64,000 bases of DNA from Candidatus Thorarchaeota archaeon (GTDB lineage Archaea; Asgardarchaeota; Thorarchaeia; Thorarchaeales; Thorarchaeaceae), in the NCBI GenBank assembly GCA_004524445.1, contig SDNP01000002.1, positions 1 to 64,000 of the forward strand, in the 5' to 3' direction. This document shows, piece after piece, positions 8,558 through 17,808 of the stretch (its first letter is position 1; each line of letters begins with the position of its first letter). Position numbers and translations under genes: made by a program. The notes beneath the pieces are model-generated. The model made no database searches, was not told where the DNA came from, and saw nothing but the letters and a program-made list of their open reading frames with translations.

Positions 8558-8986
8558 TTGGAGCCAGGTTTCAAATATCGTGAACATACAGCCGACATAA
8601 CTGTGGAGTGTTGGGCACCAACTATGGAAGAGGCGTTTGAACAGGCGGCCATGGGTACGTTTGAAGTTATGTTGGATACCTCAACTGTCGAACCCAAAGA
8701 AAAGATTGAGATTGAAGCTGGAGGAGCTGAACTGCCAGATTTGCTCGTTGATTGGATTACCCAACTGCTCGGTGAGGTAGATATCAACTATCAATTCTAC
8801 TGCAAATTCGAAGTGCTTGAGATCTCCAGAAATAATGATTATACCCTCACTGCCAATGCCTGGGGTGAAGAGATAGATTTGGACAAACATGATACCAGAA
8901 CAGAAGTCAAAGCTATGACGTATGCTGATTTATCAATAGATGGAGAAGACGAGGGCATCACAATAACATTCACTTTGGATCTCTGA
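8558..8986 (+). CDS. Archease (RtcB ligase activator)
   Basis: Archease promotes guanylylation and multiple turnover of the RNA ligase RtcB, which joins tRNA exons after intron removal. The 142-residue protein begins MEPGFKYREHTADITVECW, the family's HTAD motif with the metal-binding Asp. It ends AMTYADLSIDGEDEGITITF, matching the archease C-terminal block near a second metal-binding Asp. Start is TTG at 8558, 8-9 bp after GAGGT. The presence of split tRNA genes in this window makes an active tRNA-ligation pathway expected. A SPOUT methyltransferase follows 8 bp downstream. Confidence 0.93.
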   Translation: MEPGFKYREHTADITVECWAPTMEEAFEQAAMGTFEVMLDTSTVEPKEKIEIEAGGAELPDLLVDWITQLLGEVDINYQFYCKFEVLEISRNNDYTLTANAWGEEIDLDKHDTRTEVKAMTYADLSIDGEDEGITITFTLDL

Positions 8987-8994
8987 GGAAGGGC

Positions 8995-9858
8995 TTGAAA
9001 TTGCTTGAAGTTGCTCTCCCGGATACATCGCTCACGGACTGTTCTGACCTACGGCAGAAGACAGCAAAGATGGGAACTATTGGAAGAGCCTTGGCCGTCT
9101 TTAAAGTTGAGAGAGTTATTGTCTACAGAACAGATGCCCTTACTCCTCGAGATAGAAGAGACCGAGATTTGCTTCTTCGCCTTCTCCACTATCTTGATAC
9201 ACCCCAGTATTTGAGAAGGCGAGTTTTCCCCCATACTCCCTCTCTGAAATATGCGGGAATACTTCCTCCACTACGAACGATGAGTCACCCCATAAACCCA
9301 AATCCATCGCAAGTAGAAGAGGGAGAGATGCGTTGGGGCGTTCGAAGAGAGGATAACAAGGTGGATATTGGCCTTACCAAGGGCATTGATTATCCTCATC
9401 CCCTTGACAGTAAGGAAATGGTATTATTTGAAATAGTAAAAACAAAACCCGAAATTCGGATTGAAGAGGTAAAAAGAACAGACACTGAAATTTACTTTGG
9501 TTTTGAAATAGGGGATGTGGATAGCCTTTCGGATTATCTTATTCAGAGAGGCAATGCGACAAGGATAGTTTTCTCTCGAGAAGGGATCCCCTTTGCCAGG
9601 ATTAGGTCAGGCCTGGCTTCAACCATTGAAGGAACAACCGACGTGATATCTATCTTCGGAGGTCCTACACATGGTGTGAGAGAATTGGGTCAGAACCAAT
9701 TGGATAGCATTAAAGATAATATCGACTTCTGGGTAAATACGATTCCTGACCAAGGTACAGAAACAGTTCGGTTGGAAGAAGCAATGATTGCAAGTCTGGC
9801 CCTTCTTAATGACACAGTTGGCCAATTCATCACGAAATCAGGCTATCACCAAAAATAG
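8995..9858 (+). CDS. Putative SPOUT RNA methyltransferase (COG2106/DUF171)
   Basis: The 287-residue protein fits the archaeal MTH1-like/SPOUT1 family of presumed RNA methyltransferases with a trefoil-knot SAM site. Visible marks are MGTIGRALAVFKVERVIVY near residue 25, PHTPSLKYAGILPPLRTMSH near residue 78, and SIFGGPTHGVRELGQNQ near residue 220, the knot segment. Within the first domain an OB-like insert (about 100-180) is usual in the family. Start is TTG at 8995 and the gene forms a short operon with archease. The RNA target is unknown from sequence. Confidence 0.88.
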   Translation: MKLLEVALPDTSLTDCSDLRQKTAKMGTIGRALAVFKVERVIVYRTDALTPRDRRDRDLLLRLLHYLDTPQYLRRRVFPHTPSLKYAGILPPLRTMSHPINPNPSQVEEGEMRWGVRREDNKVDIGLTKGIDYPHPLDSKEMVLFEIVKTKPEIRIEEVKRTDTEIYFGFEIGDVDSLSDYLIQRGNATRIVFSREGIPFARIRSGLASTIEGTTDVISIFGGPTHGVRELGQNQLDSIKDNIDFWVNTIPDQGTETVRLEEAMIASLALLNDTVGQFITKSGYHQK

Positions 9859-9910
9859 CAGACCCAACATAATGATGAAGACACACTCCCCCCTTGGAAG
9901 CAAATATTTT

Positions 9911-11110
9911 CTAGAACTCGGGTGGATCCATTCTAGCCCAAGTTGGAATTTCTTCCATTGCAGGGTCATAGCCGTCCAACACATGCCTTGCAAGTATGAG
10001 TCGTTGAATCTCGCTTGTTCCTTCATAAATTTGGTATAATTTTGCATCACGGAACAGCTTCTCCAAGGGGTATTGATCAATATACCCATATCCTCCATGG
10101 ATTTGCACTGCCTCGCTTGCGCACCACATTGCAGCATCGGTGGCATAAGCCTTTGCCACACTAGCCGGTACCGTGGAATCTCCCGAAGTGTCTGCTGCCC
10201 ATGCAGCTTTTAGATACAATAGACGGGACGCTTCAATCTTCATGTACATTTCAGCTAGTTTGAACTGTATGCCTTCGAATTCTCGTAGCTTCTTTGTGAA
10301 TGCCTCTCGTTTCTTTGCGTAATCACGAGCATATTCCATTGTAGCACGTGCCAGTCCCGTGGCAAAAGCAGCAATCGCAGGACGAGTCTGTGCGAACGTT
10401 TGCATTGCAATTAGAAAGCCCATGCCTTCACTTCCCAAGAGGTTCTCCTCAGGGACTTTGGCATCACGAAACATGATTGCGGATGTTGCAGATGCTCTGT
10501 GGCCCATTTTTTGTACTGGCTTGCCCGTCCTGACTCCAGGTGTATCCGCATCTACGATGAACGCGCACAAAGCCTGGTGCCGCTTTGAAGGATCAAGGCT
10601 AGCAAATACAGTATAGTAATCGGCTTGAGGTGCATTAGTGATCCAAAATTTTGACCCGTTCAAGATGTAATGATTCCCTTTCTTTTCTGCGCGCGTTTGA
10701 ATCCCAGCCACATCACTTCCCATGCCTGGTTCAGAACAGGCAAAAGCAGCCAATTTAACCTCCTCCGTTAGCGGTTTCAGGTATTTTTCTTTTTGTTTAT
10801 CTGTTCCAGCTATTATGATAGGTTCTGGCCCCAATGAATTTGCATAGATACTAGTAGTCATACCTGCACATCCAGCAGCCATCTCTTCAACAACAATACA
10901 AGCTTCTGTAATGCCCAGCCCTGGACCGCCATACTCCTCGGGGATTCCAAGATTCATGAGCCCCTCAGACCATGCATTCTTTACGATGGGCCATGGAAAC
11001 TCACCAGTCTTGTCATAATAATGGGCGTAGGGAAGCATCTTTTCTTGCGCAAATTTTCGGGCTTTATTCCTGAGTTCTATCTGTTCTTCAGTCAGTGAAA
11101 AGTCAATCAT
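9911..11110 (-). CDS. Acyl-CoA dehydrogenase
   Basis: FAD-dependent acyl-CoA dehydrogenase of 399 residues. The FAD/substrate motif AFACSEPGMGSDVAGIQT lies near residue 135, with GSKFWITNAPQADYYTVFA after it. The C-terminal signature QIHGGYGYIDQYPLEKLFRDA and the catalytic-base segment YQIYEGTSEIQRLILARH are intact. Electrons would normally go to ETF, but no ETF gene is present here. The gene is instead the last member of the hdr operon, 130 bp after the winged-helix ferredoxin. This suggests coupling of acyl-CoA oxidation to the Hdr complex, which is inference. Substrate chain length cannot be read. Confidence 0.95.
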   Translation of the reverse strand: MIDFSLTEEQIELRNKARKFAQEKMLPYAHYYDKTGEFPWPIVKNAWSEGLMNLGIPEEYGGPGLGITEACIVVEEMAAGCAGMTTSIYANSLGPEPIIIAGTDKQKEKYLKPLTEEVKLAAFACSEPGMGSDVAGIQTRAEKKGNHYILNGSKFWITNAPQADYYTVFASLDPSKRHQALCAFIVDADTPGVRTGKPVQKMGHRASATSAIMFRDAKVPEENLLGSEGMGFLIAMQTFAQTRPAIAAFATGLARATMEYARDYAKKREAFTKKLREFEGIQFKLAEMYMKIEASRLLYLKAAWAADTSGDSTVPASVAKAYATDAAMWCASEAVQIHGGYGYIDQYPLEKLFRDAKLYQIYEGTSEIQRLILARHVLDGYDPAMEEIPTWARMDPPEF

Positions 11111-11112
11111 AT

Positions 11113-11283
11113 TTATACACCTGGAGGGATTAAGCTAATGGGAAAGAATAGCTCTTGCTCTATAAGTTCCTTTTGACCAAGTATTATTTCCTCAAAGATG
11201 TCTAATGAGACTTCTGCGGAAGATTGGTATAATTTGTGCTTTAGCTCTTGGCAGTCATTTGACCAACGACTTCGGGCAAGTTC
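11113..11283 (-). CDS. Possible small protein between ferredoxin and acyl-CoA dehydrogenase
   Basis: A 56-residue frame begins with an ATG at 11283, overlaps the end of the preceding gene by about 43 bp, and ends three bases before the acyl-CoA dehydrogenase ATG. The sequence is acidic and amphipathic, for example SLDIFEEIILGQKELIEQEL, and ends FFPISLIPPGV. The tight stop-start junction favours translation, but there is no ribosome-binding site I can defend and no recognised family. It might be an untranslated stretch. Confidence 0.3.
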   Translation of the reverse strand, partial: ELARSRWSNDCQELKHKLYQSSAEVSLDIFEEIILGQKELIEQELFFPISLIPPGV

Positions 11284-13505
11284 CATTTCAGTTCGAGTTC
11301 TAGTGCCCCATCTTTGGGACCAGGACATCTTCTGACACAGGTCCTACATGCAACACAAAGCCAGAGGTCTACCTCAACAGTACCAAATCCTGGTGCTTCT
11401 TTTTTCAGTTCTATATCAGAACTTGGTTTTTGAGTGGCTAGTGAGCGTACTGAATCATAGAAGACAGCCTTGTTGACCGGTAATTCATCAAGAGCCTCCT
11501 TTGGGAAGTCAAAGAATTCAGATATTTTGAGATGGGGTTTTAGTTCGATTGCATCTTCTGGACAAGAAATCTCGCAGGATTTGCAGCCAAGACACTTGGA
11601 GTGATTCCATTCAACTGTGCCAAAGCCCAGTAGAGGGGCATAGCCCATATTGTCACGATAATCCGCCATGACTGAGGGTACGTCAATATCGACAAGATCT
11701 TCAATAGTCACCTTTGGTCGGGTGCTAGGAATTTTTGCTCGTGTACGATAGGACAATAACAACGCCGACTTAATTTTGTCTTCTATATCATGAAGAAGCT
11801 GAGATTGTGGCTTCTCACCATCGATTTTCACGCCTTCTAATTTATCCCGTGCCTTAGAGAAAGTTTCAAGGGAGTTTACCAATCGGCCAATGCTTTGAGG
11901 GTCAAGATCACTCAGAATTGTTTTCAATTCTGTGCTAGCTGAGGCAAGTTGATTCGCCAACGAGCTTACTAATTGGATTGTTTGTTCTGCGGCATTAAGT
12001 GTTCTGGGAACATCGAAAAGGACGTAGCCATTACGTTCTCCAGTGATGATGAGGAGTTCATCTCGCTTCATACGAAGAAGATGCTGGAGTATTCGATTTT
12101 GGGGCATCTTTGTTTGTTTAGCAAGATCCTCAGTAGTCATAGCTCCCAATTCTCGTATTAGGATGAGAATGGTCCCCCTCTCAAGTTCACTGTCCAGATA
12201 GTTGGACATCATTTTTTCATAGAGTTCGGGGTCCAGTTTTTCACCATAGACATTGAGTCCTGAAACGAGGTTTGGTCCCTTTTCCAAGGTAATCTTTAGG
12301 CGGAATCTAGCAAAGGCTTCAAGTCCCGCAGAAACCAAGAGACGCAAATCTTCAGACGTGTCATCTGTCTGTGCGGCCAGTGAAGCCTCAATTATCTTTC
12401 CAGAGATTGTTTCCAGCTCTTTTATTGAATCTGACAAGAGGGAGGCATCATAATCACCTAGACGATTCAATCGTGCTAGTGTTTCTTCAAGTGATTCCAA
12501 TGAGTCTTCGAGTATGGTTACTCTTTCATCGGACAGGGATTTTAGCGTACTTCTCAATTGCTGTATGCTTCGTTTGAGGATTAGTGTGGTTTCAGGTCGT
12601 TTGTCAATGACCCGAGAAAACACTGGAAAATTATCATCAAGACCTACCATCTCCACTTCTCCTCGACTGATCATGCTAACAATTGCATTCTGAATGTCTT
12701 CAGGAGAAGTTTCAATCAACCGTGATAGTTCAACAACGGTCTTAGATCCAATGTTATTCAGAATGTACATAATCAGAGCTCTTCTGAATTCCATCAGTGT
12801 GTTGCTGCAAACAAGGTCAGCAAAGCGTTCATCCTCAATCCTTCCGTCCTGTTTGGCACGCTTTATCTGAGCTGCGGTTCTCATGAATGAGCCGTATCTT
12901 GTTTTGGGACCAAGTTTTTGAAGTGCTTCCAATGTGGCAATCGGATTAGATTCAACATTATTTCTTATCTCATGAAATTGCTCGACTATTGCTTCAAGTT
13001 CCTTAGTTGCCTCTTCTGCCTCAATCTTGGTCTGTCTCTCCAAGGTGTCTACGTCATTTGAAAGCTGTTCTGCCAATTGAGAGATTCTTACTAGTTCGGA
13101 CTCGATGTCCATATCAATTGTTTCTGTATCATCAGATTTTCGCGGCTCTAGGGCTTCTTTTCTTGCCTTGAGAAGAGTCAATAACTCAGGAACGCCATCA
13201 ATCTTCATTTCTTCAATACTTTGTTCTAAATCGTTGATAGCATCGGAAATGACACCTTTTTCCTTGACTTTCTCAAGGAGCTCTTTTCGCTGAGCTAGGC
13301 TTTCGAAGGTTTTGAAATACGAATTCGGAAAATCAAGAATGGTACCCACTAACGGGTCCAAATTCTGCTTGAGGGTTTCCATCTCCTGTTTTATTCTGCT
13401 AAGAGGAATTGCTTCTTCTTCTCTCAAGCCACCCAAAGAGAGAATCATATCCATCATGCGGCGGCGTTTAGGGGCCATTTCCTTCGTCGGTGAAGGTTTG
13501 CTCAT
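11241..13505 (-). CDS. Winged-helix / coiled-coil protein with C-terminal 2x[4Fe-4S] ferredoxin
   Basis: The 754-residue protein starts at ATG 13505, which overlaps the preceding TGA (ATGA). Its architecture is unusual. There are long helices at about 30-200, then a winged-helix-like region near 245-310 (SKTVVELSRLIETSPEDIQN, then EVEMVGLDDNFPVFS). More coiled coil follows at about 320-440, and a second winged helix near 470-525 (AMTTEDLAKQTKMPQNRILQ, then ERNGYVLFDV). The C terminus is a ferredoxin module with CLGCKSCEISCP near 640 and CVACRTCVRRCP near 720, each able to hold one [4Fe-4S] cluster. It lies inside the hdr operon. Possible roles are scaffold, electron carrier or redox-sensing regulator; sequence alone does not decide. 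Confidence 0.85.
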   Translation of the reverse strand: MSKPSPTKEMAPKRRRMMDMILSLGGLREEEAIPLSRIKQEMETLKQNLDPLVGTILDFPNSYFKTFESLAQRKELLEKVKEKGVISDAINDLEQSIEEMKIDGVPELLTLLKARKEALEPRKSDDTETIDMDIESELVRISQLAEQLSNDVDTLERQTKIEAEEATKELEAIVEQFHEIRNNVESNPIATLEALQKLGPKTRYGSFMRTAAQIKRAKQDGRIEDERFADLVCSNTLMEFRRALIMYILNNIGSKTVVELSRLIETSPEDIQNAIVSMISRGEVEMVGLDDNFPVFSRVIDKRPETTLILKRSIQQLRSTLKSLSDERVTILEDSLESLEETLARLNRLGDYDASLLSDSIKELETISGKIIEASLAAQTDDTSEDLRLLVSAGLEAFARFRLKITLEKGPNLVSGLNVYGEKLDPELYEKMMSNYLDSELERGTILILIRELGAMTTEDLAKQTKMPQNRILQHLLRMKRDELLIITGERNGYVLFDVPRTLNAAEQTIQLVSSLANQLASASTELKTILSDLDPQSIGRLVNSLETFSKARDKLEGVKIDGEKPQSQLLHDIEDKIKSALLLSYRTRAKIPSTRPKVTIEDLVDIDVPSVMADYRDNMGYAPLLGFGTVEWNHSKCLGCKSCEISCPEDAIELKPHLKISEFFDFPKEALDELPVNKAVFYDSVRSLATQKPSSDIELKKEAPGFGTVEVDLWLCVACRTCVRRCPGPKDGALELELKWNLPEVVGQMTAKS

Positions 13506-15664
13506 GGTGCCACCTCCATCCATTTGCCAGCTGTTCCCTTATGCACCGGTGTGGGACCTAATTCATTAGCGCGTTTCGTCATTTCTTGGACAGCCTTTGT
13601 GAATCTGTCTGGTTCAGCACTAAACATCCTGAACATTTCTACTCGTTTACCGTTCCACCCAATTGCATCCAGAATATCACGTGCGACATCAACTTGTACT
13701 TGAGCAATTTCATTGCCAGTTCCACCCATATGACAACGGTCAGTTTCACATGCTGCAATCATGACTGTACTTGCACCGCTCTCGAAAGCTTTCAAGATGT
13801 CAATAATGCTTACTCGCCCAGCACATGGGACTGCAATCAACCGGGTGTTGGGGGAATACTTCATTTTTTGAGTCCCAACAATATCAATGGTTGAAACAGC
13901 ACACTCCTCGCAATAGAAACACAATGTGATAGGATCATCTGAGTTGGCATTCTGAAGTGTAGAACTGATTTGTACCCATAGTTGTTCATTTGTCAGGAAA
14001 TTTAGCTGTGTTGCTGCCGAGGGACAAAGACTCTGACAAACCCCACAGGCATGGCAATTTAATATATCAATTGATGCCTTGAACAGAATTTTGTCGTCTT
14101 CAGCCTCCTCCTCTGCATCAGTCTGCTCAATCATTAGGGGCACTCCCCTAGGACAGTGCTGAGCACATAGACTGCAACCCACACAATCATCAACAACAAG
14201 TACGGCACCACGAGCCACTTTCTCAATAGTGCCTTGCTGTAGTTCCTGATGGATTGCTAATGCCCCAGCCTGAGCGTCTGTAATTGCCTCATTCACAAAT
14301 TGAGGCCTAGTTACAGCACCTACAGCAACTACTCCACGACGACGAGTTTCATTTCGTCTTAATTTGCCATATAGCTCCTTGATGTGCCCTTCCTCTTCTA
14401 ATTCATATCCAAGAAACTCGGAGAGTTGCGATATATTATCCGGTGGTAAAATTGCTGTGGATAATACGACCAAATCTGGATTGGTATGAAAATATTGGTT
14501 AAGTAAAGAGTCATAGAACTTGACGTGGGTTCCTGCATCATCCATCCAAATCTGACTGATTCTTCCACGGATGTAGTCTACACCCATATCCCTTGACTCC
14601 TTGTATATCATTTCGTTTTCAAAAGGAACCCGAATGTCCATGTAGACAATTTTTATTGTGGTATCAGGAACTCTCTTCAGAATTTCTATTGCATTATCTA
14701 TTGCAAAGGTACAACAAAGTTTACTACAATCGCGTTTGTAATCCTCAGACCTGCTTCCAACACATTGAACCATTACAACTTCATTCACAGGTTTGCCATC
14801 AGAGGGGCGAGTTAGGTTGTCTTCATTTAGCATTTGTGACAATTCATATTGTGTTAAGACGTCAGGATTCTTGGAGTACATGTACTCGTCCATCATAGAT
14901 GGCTTGAATTCCTTGAATCCCATTGCCAAGATAATAGCAGAAGTGTCCAAATCGGTTTCTTCACCATCGGAAACGAGATGTACATGAAAGTCGCCCATTT
15001 CTCCTTTTACATACTTTACTCGCGTGTTAAGTCTGATTTCGATGTTAGGGTCTTCCTCGACTGCTTCCATTCTCCCGCTTAGTATCTCTTCACCACTTTT
15101 TCCAGTTGGTGCTACTACAGGCAAGTTCAGTACATGCCCGCCAAGTTTTTCTTGAGCCTCAACTAGAACTACTTTGTAACCAAGATTTGATAGGTTTAAT
15201 GCTGATTCTATGCCAGCAATCCCTCCACCAATGACTGTTACATGTTGTTGAACTTCCTTGTTTTCGGCCTCGAAACTAGTGGAGAGAGAAGATAAAGCAA
15301 GAGCGCCTCGAATCATATCAAGCGTCTTAGTGGTCGCCTGTTCAGGGTCTTCATGGACCCAAGCTGAATGTTCACGTAGATTGACATATTGAATTCTTGA
15401 CGGATCGAGCCCGTGGTTCTGCAAATATTGATCGATTCGTGGTTGGATTTTCTGTTTTGTACAAGCAGCAATAATCAAGCGGCCGTCTTCCTTTTTGACA
15501 AGTTCTGCAATTTGTGCAAGCCCGTCTTCTTGGCAGAGTTGGTCATGAACCATAGTAGCCGACGCGAGTTCCATTTCATCTGTTTTAGCTGAAAGGATAT
15601 CATAATCAAGGGAAAGTTGTTTTCCACAGGTACAGAGGATAACAGGTGTTTTGTTATTGGACAT
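13502..15664 (-). CDS. hdrA: HdrA-like flavoprotein fused to MvhD-like [2Fe-2S] domain
   Basis: HdrA carries the bifurcating FAD in heterodisulfide reductase complexes, and MvhD links it to an electron donor. In this 720-residue protein the N-terminal HdrA domain begins with ILCTCGKQLSLDYD. The FAD motif TVIGGGIAGIESALNLSNLG lies near residue 143. The conserved VMVQCVGSR and CSKLCC block is near 305-325. Two C-terminal [4Fe-4S] motifs follow: CVGCSLCAQHCP and CHACGVCQSLCP. The last 140 residues match MvhD: TLCFYCEECAVS, AVPCAGRVSI and CETDRCHMGGTGN. I do not see the extra ferredoxin domain that some HdrA proteins insert near the FAD site. The gene follows the second HdrA by 4 bp. Confidence 0.93.
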   Translation of the reverse strand: MSNNKTPVILCTCGKQLSLDYDILSAKTDEMELASATMVHDQLCQEDGLAQIAELVKKEDGRLIIAACTKQKIQPRIDQYLQNHGLDPSRIQYVNLREHSAWVHEDPEQATTKTLDMIRGALALSSLSTSFEAENKEVQQHVTVIGGGIAGIESALNLSNLGYKVVLVEAQEKLGGHVLNLPVVAPTGKSGEEILSGRMEAVEEDPNIEIRLNTRVKYVKGEMGDFHVHLVSDGEETDLDTSAIILAMGFKEFKPSMMDEYMYSKNPDVLTQYELSQMLNEDNLTRPSDGKPVNEVVMVQCVGSRSEDYKRDCSKLCCTFAIDNAIEILKRVPDTTIKIVYMDIRVPFENEMIYKESRDMGVDYIRGRISQIWMDDAGTHVKFYDSLLNQYFHTNPDLVVLSTAILPPDNISQLSEFLGYELEEEGHIKELYGKLRRNETRRRGVVAVGAVTRPQFVNEAITDAQAGALAIHQELQQGTIEKVARGAVLVVDDCVGCSLCAQHCPRGVPLMIEQTDAEEEAEDDKILFKASIDILNCHACGVCQSLCPSAATQLNFLTNEQLWVQISSTLQNANSDDPITLCFYCEECAVSTIDIVGTQKMKYSPNTRLIAVPCAGRVSIIDILKAFESGASTVMIAACETDRCHMGGTGNEIAQVQVDVARDILDAIGWNGKRVEMFRMFSAEPDRFTKAVQEMTKRANELGPTPVHKGTAGKWMEVAP

Positions 15665-15668
15665 CGTT

Positions 15669-16919
15669 TCATTTCCTCCCCTGAAGAATTAGTGATGCAA
15701 CCGCACGTGCCTGAGTTACACTCTCCGGAATCTCAGCGGGGCCTAGAGCTGTTCCACATGCATAGATGCTTTCCCCTACTCTAACCTTGTTTTCAGGCGT
15801 GGACTCATGTGGAGCAAGAAAACCACTGGAAAGACCAAGCTCTAATGATTTGAGAATGTTATGAGGGTCCTCAGACGGCTCTAATGCCGATGAGAGTACG
15901 AAAAGATCAACAGTGAATTTGAGATATTTGTCGAGAAGGGAGTCGTAGACAATTACGTTCAATGTATCTTCATCTAGTGGTTCGACTTGAGTTATACGGC
16001 CCCGAATGAATTCCACTCCTGCCTCTCGAGCGTCGCTATAATAGCGCTCATGTCGGTCATATGTACGGATGTCTATATACACAACAGATACCCGATTCGC
16101 ATCTCTCTCTGTCTTAGCAATGATGGCATGCTTCAAGGCATAAACACAACAAATCTTGGAACAGTATGGATAGTAATTCTCATCACGACTGCCAACACAC
16201 TGCACCATCATTACATTCTTGGCGGGAGCCTTATCTGATGGTCTGAGCAATTGCCCCTTATCCTCTCCCAAAGGGTCCATCACTTGCGCCAATTCAAGCT
16301 GTGTGATAATATTTGGATGAGTTCCATAGCCGTATTCATCTACATTTACAGGTTTCATCTCATGATATCCAGATGCAAAGACAATATCTGAAACCTGAAT
16401 TTCCTCGCGTGTTTCCTCTGAGGCCAAATTAATCGCACCAGTTGGACACTCTTCTTCGGCTTCCTTTGCACCATCGTCCAATTTTGATGGGTCGAATACT
16501 ACAGCTTGCGGTTGGCACTGAGGAGAAGTGAGATAGAATGCCTTTGATTTTTCCATGCAAAGACCGCACATGATGCATTTTTTGTTATCGACATATTTTG
16601 GTTCAGAGGATATTTTTACCAAGAATTCGCCGGATTTGCGAGTTATTTCTTTCACTGTTGATGATATTTTCAAATCAATATTGGGTTGATCGAGCAAGGC
16701 ACTGCGATAGAAGCATTTTCTGATTCCCGTCCGCCAGCGATTACTCTCAAAGCAGTAGAAGCAATCATCTGTAGGGAAGGCTTTGTACAAGTCCAAGGCA
16801 TTACCGCCCACAGATGATTCTTTTTCCACCAACACCACATTTACTCCTGAATCAGCTAACTCTACTGCGGCAGTCATCCCTGCAACACCAGCTCCGATGA
16901 TAAGAACAGGGTCGGACAT
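15669..16919 (-). CDS. HdrA-like iron-sulfur flavoprotein (short paralogue)
   Basis: A second, shorter HdrA of 416 residues. It starts directly with the FAD-binding loop LIIGAGVAGMTAAVELADSG. A cysteine cluster DDCFYCF is followed 13 residues later by RKCFYR, near residue 52-70. A ferredoxin-like CIMCGLCMEKSKAF and a distant EECPTGAI lie near 115-160. The conserved MMVQCVGSRDENYYPYC and KICCVYALKHA blocks are near 240-260. It lacks both the N-terminal HdrA domain and the C-terminal two-cluster ferredoxin. Together with the 720-residue protein it may form a heteromeric two-FAD unit. This split arrangement is common in archaeal and bacterial Hdr-type clusters. Confidence 0.9.
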   Translation of the reverse strand: MSDPVLIIGAGVAGMTAAVELADSGVNVVLVEKESSVGGNALDLYKAFPTDDCFYCFESNRWRTGIRKCFYRSALLDQPNIDLKISSTVKEITRKSGEFLVKISSEPKYVDNKKCIMCGLCMEKSKAFYLTSPQCQPQAVVFDPSKLDDGAKEAEEECPTGAINLASEETREEIQVSDIVFASGYHEMKPVNVDEYGYGTHPNIITQLELAQVMDPLGEDKGQLLRPSDKAPAKNVMMVQCVGSRDENYYPYCSKICCVYALKHAIIAKTERDANRVSVVYIDIRTYDRHERYYSDAREAGVEFIRGRITQVEPLDEDTLNVIVYDSLLDKYLKFTVDLFVLSSALEPSEDPHNILKSLELGLSSGFLAPHESTPENKVRVGESIYACGTALGPAEIPESVTQARAVASLILQGRK

Positions 16920-16932
16920 TAACTAACGCACC

Positions 16933-17808
16933 TCATCCACTCAAATGTTTGAGAATTGGTTCAGCAGGCACCCGATTTAGTTCCAAACCTAGCACTTCCG
17001 CATCCAAGCCCATTGCAAGCCCGAGTATCTGGGGATAATGTAGTATTGGCAAATTGTATTCTTCTCCGTAGGATTCCTTCAGTCCAAGCTGCTGCAAATC
17101 TAGTTGATTTCCACAAGCAGGACATACGACGGTAGCAAAGGAAGCGCCTGCTTCGGTCATCGACTTGAGCTTATCACGAGCCAGTCTAATTGCTAGAGGC
17201 TCATCAACAGGCAAAACAGTAGCGCCACAACACTGTTTCCATATTGGGTATTCAACTACTGTGGCACCTGTCACCGATACAAGCTCGTCTAAGATTTCAC
17301 GATTGAATTCAGTGACATCTGGAGGACGTAGAAGATGGCATCCATAATGAATGGCAATACCTACACCATCCAATGGTCTTGTGATTTTCTTTTTGATTTC
17401 TTCAATTCCAATATCAGTAAAGAGAGCTTCGACAAAGTGACGAGGACGGATACTTCCAGTGAACTCAAGACCCTCCTCTTTCAGTTTGGAGTTGACTTTC
17501 TTCCTATAATCTTCGTCATGTTTCAGAAGATGGTAGACATCTTTTAGCGACCCAAAGCATCCGTTACAGGGGGTAACGATATCATGGCCATCTTTTTCTG
17601 CAATGGCAAGCGTTCGCGCATTTACTGTCGCCCAACCAAGGTAGTCAATGGCACGCAGGTTAGGACTTCCGCAACAAGCTACATCTTCCATGTAATTTAG
17701 TTCCATACCTAGTTCGTTTGCCACACGAAGCATTGATGCCTCATAATTCGGATAATTTGCTGGCACGCTACAACCCATATACAGGCTATACATTGGCATT
17801 CTAATCAT
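16933..17808 (-). CDS. hdrB: HdrB-like subunit with two CCG domains
   Basis: HdrB binds non-cubane [4Fe-4S] clusters through cysteine-rich CCG domains and is the disulfide/thiol or other acceptor site of Hdr complexes. The protein has two copies. The first runs from YSLYMGCSVPANYPNYE to DVACCGSPN and TPCNGCFG. The second runs from HYGCHLLRPPDV to QCCGATVLP and CPACGNQLDLQQ. Both retain the paired cysteines. Start at ATG 17808 overlaps the hdrC stop by 8 bp; ATG 17799 is an alternative. The real acceptor cannot be deduced; no methanogenesis genes are seen. Confidence 0.94.
   Translation of the reverse strand: MIRMPMYSLYMGCSVPANYPNYEASMLRVANELGMELNYMEDVACCGSPNLRAIDYLGWATVNARTLAIAEKDGHDIVTPCNGCFGSLKDVYHLLKHDEDYRKKVNSKLKEEGLEFTGSIRPRHFVEALFTDIGIEEIKKKITRPLDGVGIAIHYGCHLLRPPDVTEFNREILDELVSVTGATVVEYPIWKQCCGATVLPVDEPLAIRLARDKLKSMTEAGASFATVVCPACGNQLDLQQLGLKESYGEEYNLPILHYPQILGLAMGLDAEVLGLELNRVPAEPILKHLSG

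Noticed and set aside
9838-10161. 107-codon frame inside the acyl-CoA dehydrogenase
   Set aside because: Same-strand shadow of the C-terminal part of the dehydrogenase, which has full family motifs in its own frame.
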